From Symbiobacterium thermophilum (lineage in GTDB: Bacteria; Bacillota; Sulfobacillia; DYFQ01): a stretch of 35,655 nucleotides of DNA. Location of the stretch: assembly GCA_020725105.1 (NCBI GenBank), contig DYFQ01000021.1:9016-44670 (forward strand). The letters are read 5' to 3'. A program made the position numbers and the translations under genes. Under the pieces are notes generated by a model. The model had not been told where the DNA came from. It was given only the letters and a program-made list of their open reading frames with translations, and made no database searches. Each line of letters starts with the position of its first letter. The first letter of the stretch is position 1. Shown one piece after another: positions 31,101 to 35,655 of the stretch.

Positions 31101-31381
31101 TTCTTGAGCCCAGCCAAGCCGGCCCCCGGACCAGGCTTTCGCCTCCTTCCGGACACTTGATTCGCCCCCGAGGGGCAGGCGACAGGGGGCCTCGGCCCGG
31201 GAGTCCCACCCGGACGGGAGGGCTGCGCCGCAGGGGCACGGGCAGCGTGGACCGCTTCCGCGGGGAGGCTTCGCCTCCGCCATCCCGTGTTTGCCCTCCG
31301 GCGGGAGCCCCGCAAGGGAGCTCCGCCTCCCGTGTCCTGTGAGGACGCCTGCCGGCTTTTCCCGATGCCGGCTGAACGGGG
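31101..31381 (-). ncRNA. Structured right end of the IS, possible omega RNA
   Basis: There is no protein between the tnpB stop and the right inverted repeat, but a run of hairpins: GCCGGC arms 31351-31356/31367-31372, GTCCT/AGGAC 31334-31346, GGGAG/CTCCC 31316-31331, GGAGGC/GCCTCC 31264-31278, and GCCCC/GGGGC 31164-31176. TnpB guide RNAs are encoded at this place, overlapping the end of tnpB and ending at the right end, with the guide in the flanking DNA. Whether this divergent TnpB uses such RNA is unknown. Confidence 0.45.
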
Positions 31382-33055
31382 TCACCGCAAGACCAAGGCC
31401 AGGATCTTGAGATTGCCCCAGACGGAGCTCCACCCCTCCTGCCTCCAGCGGCAAAGCCCGTTGTACAGGAGGAGCTTTCCGTCCAGGCGCCCCAGGCTGG
31501 CCCAGACCCTGCGGGTCATCCCTGTTCCTTCCCTCGGAAGGGATCCGACCTTTTGGGTCAAGGTCCGCTTGATCAGAGCGACCTTCTCTTTGATCTCCCG
31601 CGTCACCCGCTCCCGGAACCCCAGGGCGCGGCGGCCTACAGCCAGCGCCGCCGCGCAGTGGACCGGGACGGCGTGACGTTGCGCGTACTTCCAGTGTCCG
31701 ATCACGGAGGTGTGCCGGGCGGGCACCGCCTTGAACCCGACCCGCTCCCTGGCCGCCCGGCGGCAGACCGCCTCCGCGACCTTGGCGTACGGGAAGTTGG
31801 ACGCCATGCGGTTGAAGCCGCGGTCCGTGTCCATCCGCCCCTGGCTGAAATCCAGCCCCTCCAGGGCGAGGGGCTTCCCCAGCCGCTCGGCCGCTTCCAC
31901 GACCGCCTTGGCCAGGACGCCGATGAGGTAATCCCGCCTTGCGCTCCGGGCGTATCCGAGGTCCGGGATGCGGAGGTAGCCAAAGCCGTTTTTGTGCAGG
32001 ACCGCCTGGAACTCCCCCGGGAACTTCCCGAGGCCGGCCGGCAAGGCGATCTCAAACCCCTCCGGCCAGGGCTCCGGCTGGCCGTCCGGACTGACGTTGC
32101 ACAGAGCCACGCCGTCGGGGTTGATGTCAAGGCCGATCATGCCCCGGGACAGGTCCGGCGCCGGGACTTCTCCCAGGTCGAACGCCAGCCGCAGGATGAA
32201 GCGGCCGTCCGGCTGCCGCGCAAGCTCCGCCGAGTACGGGAGACCGGCCGCCAGCCACAAGCGCACGAGGTCCCGGTGCTTCTGGGGAAGCCACACCCGC
32301 CCTTCCACCCTCGGCGCCCGGGTCATCTTCGAGCGGCCCAGAGCGTCGGCACCGCGCTCCTCCGACAGGTGGGAGATGACGACCGACAGGCGGAACTCCC
32401 CGCCCCGGTGGGAGACCTTCACGTTCGGGTTCCCGCCCTTGGTCTCGTCGCCGCGGGAGAAGAGCCTGCCCTTCCTGGCGGCGTGCCACTCCTCCAGCGT
32501 GGCGCGCCCCTTGCACACCTGCTGCCAGAGCTTCCGCCCGCCGAAGACCACCGGCGGCACGGTGCCGTTCTCCTGGTGCTTCTTGAGACCGGCCAGCTTC
32601 CTCTCCAGGGAGGCGACCCGGGCTTTCCGCCCGTTCACCGCCCGCCGGAGGCGCTCCGCCTTCTGGCAATCGCTGCAGCGCGCCAGTTTTTGCTCGGCAA
32701 GGCGCAGCTTCCGCCTCGCACGGCGGAGCTTTTCCTCGGCGTCCCCCATCTCAACCTCCAGCAACGCCTTCCGCGACTCCAGCATGGCCTGGGTCCTGAG
32801 CCGGGCGTCGTCCGCGTAGCGGGAGTTAAGGCCGAAAAGCGATTGAGCCCGCCTCTTCACCTCGTCGCGGGAAACACCCTCCAGCAGCCGGTTGAAGGCC
32901 CAGCGCTCGCACGCGCAGAAGAGGCGCATTTCGGTCAGGAGGGGGTCCTCTTCGCCCCGGCTCCACTCTGGAGACCGGAAAGCTGGGTAGACCTCCGGGA
33001 AGAACTCGCCGCAGACTGTCACGACAACGTTCTCGTCATCCCGCCTTTTCAGCAT
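31382..33055 (-). CDS. tnpB: TnpB-related protein with atypical RuvC-like domain
   Basis: A 557-residue protein, longer than the usual 370-430 of TnpB. Residues about 85-165 are charged and probably coiled coil, with a CSDC motif. RuvC motif I is MIGLDINPDGVAL (Asp310) and motif II is LALEGLDFSQG (Glu399). The usual C-terminal zinc ribbon (CPxC...CxxC) is absent. In place of the motif III 'DxNAA' there is HTSVIGHWKYA and VPVHCAAALAVGRRALGF (His466, Cys467). This resembles the group annotated as TnpB-related accessory proteins. Typical TnpB is an RNA-guided nuclease; activity here is uncertain. ATG at 33055 overlaps tnpA by 20 bases. Confidence 0.85.
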   Translation of the reverse strand: MLKRRDDENVVVTVCGEFFPEVYPAFRSPEWSRGEEDPLLTEMRLFCACERWAFNRLLEGVSRDEVKRRAQSLFGLNSRYADDARLRTQAMLESRKALLEVEMGDAEEKLRRARRKLRLAEQKLARCSDCQKAERLRRAVNGRKARVASLERKLAGLKKHQENGTVPPVVFGGRKLWQQVCKGRATLEEWHAARKGRLFSRGDETKGGNPNVKVSHRGGEFRLSVVISHLSEERGADALGRSKMTRAPRVEGRVWLPQKHRDLVRLWLAAGLPYSAELARQPDGRFILRLAFDLGEVPAPDLSRGMIGLDINPDGVALCNVSPDGQPEPWPEGFEIALPAGLGKFPGEFQAVLHKNGFGYLRIPDLGYARSARRDYLIGVLAKAVVEAAERLGKPLALEGLDFSQGRMDTDRGFNRMASNFPYAKVAEAVCRRAARERVGFKAVPARHTSVIGHWKYAQRHAVPVHCAAALAVGRRALGFRERVTREIKEKVALIKRTLTQKVGSLPREGTGMTRRVWASLGRLDGKLLLYNGLCRWRQEGWSSVWGNLKILALVLR

Positions 33056-33671
33056 CTTCGATCAGCTCCCGAAGGCCCTGCCGGATTTTCCGGCCGCCCC
33101 TGGCGCCGTACAACCGGGCTGAGAAGGAAGTGACTATGGCCAGCAGGTCTTTCACAAGCTCCGCGTGGCTGTCTTCCGGCTCCTTCTGTGACGTGACCTC
33201 TATCTCCACGCCACAGTGCCTCAAGTGCCTCTCCAAATAGGCATAACCGAAGCGGGCCAGCCGGTCGGGGTATTCGATGAGCAGTTTCTTGAACTCGCCC
33301 CGCTCCGCCGCTTTCAGCACCCGCTCCAGCCCTCTGCGGTTCTGGTTGAGGCCAGAAGCCACGTCGGTGTGCTCGCCCGCCACCTGATAGCCTCTCTCCC
33401 TGGCATACACCCGCAACCTCTCAAGCTGCCGCTCCAAGTTTTTGGCATCCGCCTGCTTCTTTGTGGACACCCTGGCGTACAGTACTGCGGTTTCCGCCTC
33501 GGCTGCCACCCCGCCTGACCGCAGGATGCGTTCTATTTCAGACAGCGGATAGCGCCGCACGCCCGAGGGCAGGCGCACAGGCTTGATCAGCCCCCGCTTT
33601 TCCCACGCCCGCAGGCGCTGCGGATGCACCCCCAACATCCGGGCCGCTTGGCTAATAGACAGCATTTTCAT
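33036..33671 (-). CDS. tnpA: IS607-family serine recombinase (TnpA)
   Basis: A 211-residue transposase. The N-terminal MerR-type helix-turn-helix is SISQAARMLGVHPQRLRAWE, ending with GVRRYPLSEIERIL. The resolvase-type catalytic domain begins VLYARVSTKKQ with nucleophile Ser69, then GYQVAGEHTDVASGLNQNRRGL and LLIEYPDRLARFGYAYLERHL. Length and domain order are those of IS607 TnpA, which moves the element by a serine-linked synaptic mechanism. ATG at 33671 has no ribosome site but lies six bases after a promoter -10, so the message is probably leaderless. All catalytic features look intact. Confidence 0.94.
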   Translation of the reverse strand: MKMLSISQAARMLGVHPQRLRAWEKRGLIKPVRLPSGVRRYPLSEIERILRSGGVAAEAETAVLYARVSTKKQADAKNLERQLERLRVYARERGYQVAGEHTDVASGLNQNRRGLERVLKAAERGEFKKLLIEYPDRLARFGYAYLERHLRHCGVEIEVTSQKEPEDSHAELVKDLLAIVTSFSARLYGARGGRKIRQGLRELIEDAEKAG

Positions 33672-33677
33672 GGCCTG

Positions 33678-33706
33678 ATGCTATCACCGTGTGCAATATC
33701 AGTCAA
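33678..33706 (-). promoter_or_regulatory. Promoter of tnpA, probably giving a leaderless message
   Basis: On the minus strand TTGACT (33701-33706), 17 bases, then TAGCAT (33678-33683). Six bases separate the -10 from the tnpA ATG, so transcription would start at or next to the A of that ATG. The -35 lies inside the left inverted repeat of the IS. Confidence 0.6.
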
Positions 33707-33742
33707 GGACGCTTAAAAAACGGGTAGCTGCTTCGTACCTCC

Positions 33743-34243
33743 CTACCGCCGCCGCTTCCGCCGCTTCTTGTGCCTGGGCCGGTGGCCGCCGCCGGCCGCG
33801 GCGGTGCGGCCTCCCTTCCCCGCGGCGCCGCGGCCCCCCTTTTTGGCCGCGCCGGCCCGGGCCGACCCGGTCTTCCGCTCCTGGGCCCGGTGGCGGGCCT
33901 CGGCCTGGGCCCGCTCGCGGGCCTCGCGGAGCCGGCGGCTCCAGTCGGCCAGCGCCCAGGTGAAGCCCCAGGGGAACCCGAAGCTCACGGCCACTCCCAA
34001 CCGGCCGGCGGGGCCCCACATCCCGGTCAGGCCCAGCAGTTCGAACATGACCAGCCTCGTCACGACCCAGCTGGCCATGAAGAGCAGCATCCAGAGGACC
34101 ATACCCCCCAGAAAGGTGCGGCTCCACGGTCCGAACCTGAGCGGCAGCACGCGGCGCAGGCCCGTCCCGGCCGCCAGGCCCGCCACCAGCGCGACGCCGA
34201 GGATGGCGATGTCCGTCAGAAAGTTGACCCATACCTCGCTCAT
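33743..34243 (-). CDS. Small membrane protein with strongly basic C-terminal tail
   Basis: I do not recognise this 166-residue protein. It has three likely helices: FLTDIAILGVALVAGLAAG, TFLGGMVLWMLLFMASWVVT, and AGRLGVAVSFGFPWGFTWAL. After residue 100 comes a charged helix and then an Ala/Gly/Lys/Arg-rich tail ending KKRRKRRR, which could bind nucleic acid or anionic lipid. The ATG overlaps the deoB stop (ATGA), so it is coupled to deoB. The IS607 element lies immediately downstream, within about 35 bases of its stop; the gene looks complete, but a changed end cannot be excluded. Confidence 0.7.
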   Translation of the reverse strand: MSEVWVNFLTDIAILGVALVAGLAAGTGLRRVLPLRFGPWSRTFLGGMVLWMLLFMASWVVTRLVMFELLGLTGMWGPAGRLGVAVSFGFPWGFTWALADWSRRLREARERAQAEARHRAQERKTGSARAGAAKKGGRGAAGKGGRTAAAGGGHRPRHKKRRKRRR

Positions 34244-35478
34244 GGCCCGTCCCCCCAGGACGGTGGCAGCAACCGGTGGAGAAAACTGGTGCCGGCCGGG
34301 GTCGGCGGCAGGCCGAGCCCCTCGGCGCCGGTGGCTCCCACGTCAGCGAAAGTCTGTCTGGTCCCCAGGTCGACCCCGGACCGGAGCCCCGGCCCCAGCG
34401 CCAGCAAGGGCACGTATTCTCGTGAATGGTCCGTCGACGGGGTAGTGGGGTCGTTGCCGTGGTCGGCGGTGATCATCAGCAGGTCCCGCGGCCGCAGCCT
34501 TGAGACCAGGCGGGGCACCGCCGCGTCGAAGGCCTCCAGGGCGCGGGCGAGGCCCCGGGGGTCGTTCCGGTGGCCCCACAGGGTATCGAAGTCCACCAGG
34601 TTGGTGAAGAGCAGGCCCCGTTCCAGCCGGCCCAGGGCGTCCACGACCGCCTCGACGTTCTCGGCGTTGTCGTGGGCCTCCAGGTGCCGGGTGACGCCCC
34701 GCCACGCGAAGATGTCGGCCACCTTGCCGACGGCCACCACCTCCAGGCCCGCTCCGGCCGCCAGGTCCAGAAGCGTCGTCCCCGGCGGGGGCTGGGCGTA
34801 GTCCCGCCGGCGGGGGGTACGGACGAACTCCCCGGCCCGCTCCCCGGTGAAGGGGCGGGCGATGACCCGCCCCACGGCGTCGTCGGGCCGCAGGACCTGG
34901 CGGATGGCCCGGCACATCCGGTACAGTTCCTCGACGGGGATGACGGCCTCGTGGGCGGCCACCTGTAGCACGCTGTCGGCCGAGGTGTAGACGATGGGGT
35001 TCCCGGTCCGGAGGTGCTCCTCGCCCATGGTCTGGATGATCTCGGTGCCCGAGGCGGCCACATTGCCGAGCACCTGACGGCCGACGGCCCGCCGCACCCG
35101 GTCGATCACGGGGGCCGGGAAGCCGTCGGGATAGGCGCGCAACGCCACGGGGGCGACCAGGCCGGCCAGTTCCCAGTGGCCGGTCAGGGTGTCCTTGGCC
35201 CGGCTCCGCTCGGCCATGCGGCCAAAGGCGGCCTCGGCCCGGCCGGCCGGCCGGGGGGGCACCCCCGCGATGCGGCCGCAGTTGCCCAGGCCCAGGCGCT
35301 CCAGGTTGGCCAGGCGGAGGCCCCCCACCGCCGCGGCGGTGTTGCCCAGGGTGTCCGAGCCGGCGTCCCCGAAGTCGCCGGCGTCGGGCAGCGCGCCGAC
35401 GCCGACCCCGTCCAGGACGAGGATGACGACGCGGTCGAGGGCTGGCTTCCGGCTGGCGGGAGACGGCGTACCGGCCAT
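34240..35478 (-). CDS. deoB: Phosphopentomutase
   Basis: A 412-residue alkaline-phosphatase-fold mutase that interconverts (deoxy)ribose 1- and 5-phosphate. The metal-binding start is VVILVLDGVGVGALPDAGDF, followed by GSDTLGNTAAAVGGL, KDTLTGHWELAGL, YTSADSVLQVAAHE, and the C-terminal ADHGNDPTTPSTDHSREYVPLL. ATG at 35478 with GGAGAGG about four bases upstream. Upstream is xerD and downstream, beyond the IS, pdp, so nucleoside breakdown genes are grouped as in Bacillus (drm-pupG-dacF region). Confidence 0.97.
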   Translation of the reverse strand: MAGTPSPASRKPALDRVVILVLDGVGVGALPDAGDFGDAGSDTLGNTAAAVGGLRLANLERLGLGNCGRIAGVPPRPAGRAEAAFGRMAERSRAKDTLTGHWELAGLVAPVALRAYPDGFPAPVIDRVRRAVGRQVLGNVAASGTEIIQTMGEEHLRTGNPIVYTSADSVLQVAAHEAVIPVEELYRMCRAIRQVLRPDDAVGRVIARPFTGERAGEFVRTPRRRDYAQPPPGTTLLDLAAGAGLEVVAVGKVADIFAWRGVTRHLEAHDNAENVEAVVDALGRLERGLLFTNLVDFDTLWGHRNDPRGLARALEAFDAAVPRLVSRLRPRDLLMITADHGNDPTTPSTDHSREYVPLLALGPGLRSGVDLGTRQTFADVGATGAEGLGLPPTPAGTSFLHRLLPPSWGDGP

Positions 35479-35532
35479 GACGCCTCTCCATTTTGGACGG
35501 GCCGGCCGTTCTCCTGCCGATCCGGGCCGCCC

Positions 35533-35655
35533 TCAGGCCCTGGGGTGGGCCCGGCTGTACGCTGCCTTCAGCCGCTCCCGGTTCAGCTCGGCGTAGATCT
35601 GGGTGGTCGCCGCGTCGGCGAGGCCCAGCATCGCCTGGACGGCCTTCAGGTCGGC
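35533..35655 (-). CDS. xerD: Site-specific tyrosine recombinase XerD, C-terminal end
   Basis: Only the last 40 residues are in the window: [20 protein letters not shown], then [20 protein letters not shown]. The TTQIY contains the tyrosine nucleophile, and the final 'RERLK..Y...HPRA' is typical of XerD. It acts on chromosome dimers at dif. The usual His of the LGH motif is Leu here (LGLAD). The stop is 54 bases before deoB, the common xerD-deoB order in spore formers. Confidence 0.9.
   Translation of the reverse strand, partial: ADLKAVQAMLGLADAATTQIYAELNRERLKAAYSRAHPRA

Larger units (their letters stand above)
31093..33707 (-). mobile_element. IS607-type insertion sequence with tnpA and a TnpB-related gene
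   Basis: The element contains a MerR-headed serine recombinase, a tnpB gene overlapping it by 20 bases, and non-coding ends. The limits given are short inverted repeats read on the plus strand as CTTGACTG (31093-31100) and CAGTCAAG (33700-33707); the true ends may lie some bases outside. IS607 elements lack long terminal repeats and target duplications, so exact ends need an empty site for comparison. It separates the small membrane-protein gene from pdp, and its base composition is visibly lower in GC than its neighbours. Confidence 0.85.

Noticed and set aside
31101-31381. CRISPR array in the repeat-rich region after tnpB
   Set aside because: The repeats are different small hairpins, not regularly spaced copies of one repeat.

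Overview
The window is very GC-rich and carries a dense set of endospore genes: dacF, spoIIAA-AB-sigF, spoVAC-AD-AEB-AEA-AF, spmA-spmB, an alpha/beta-type SASP, ytfJ and a SpoVB-like flippase. Start codons are often GTG or TTG behind strong Shine-Dalgarno sites. This fits a high-GC endospore-forming member of the Bacillota (Symbiobacterium/Thermaerobacter-like); the exact taxon is inference. Most genes lie on the minus strand, so transcription runs mainly from high to low coordinates.

Read in the direction of transcription: the 3' end of xerD, deoB and a small membrane protein with a very basic tail, then an IS607-type insertion (serine recombinase tnpA plus an unusual 557-residue TnpB-related protein and a structured right end), then pdp, dacF, an amino-acid-binding lipoprotein and spoIIAA-spoIIAB-sigF. 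This is the familiar xerD-deoB-pdp-dacF-spoIIA order, interrupted by the IS and by the lipoprotein. A sigma-H-like promoter lies just before spoIIAA. Next is the spoVA operon. It opens with a membrane-anchored dodecin instead of spoVAA/spoVAB and has a textbook sigma-G-type promoter. Then come tRNA-Val(CAC), an M50 protease, scpA-scpB, DUF2953-ytfJ and a non-homologous end-joining operon (ku, DNA ligase, LigD-type polymerase).

The middle part (about 8.3-14.8 kb) is mixed in orientation. It holds a SpoVB-like flippase and an alpha/beta hydrolase on the plus strand, a D-alanine aminotransferase, a plus-strand EamA transporter, a SASP with a duplicated motif, a secreted copper-amine-oxidase-N-like protein, and about 640 bases with no convincing gene. 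The left third holds spmA-spmB, ridA, rluB, a nicotinamidase/nicotinate phosphoribosyltransferase pair, a DUF92 membrane protein and ribD-ribE-ribBA.

The most interesting items are the membrane dodecin with two well-formed starts at the head of the spoVA operon, and the IS607 element whose TnpB lacks the usual zinc ribbon and the usual third RuvC acidic residue and whose structured 3' region abuts pdp. Also notable are the SASP with a doubled GPR-site motif and a possible CTG start, and the polymerase gene that reads 342 bases antisense into the flippase gene.
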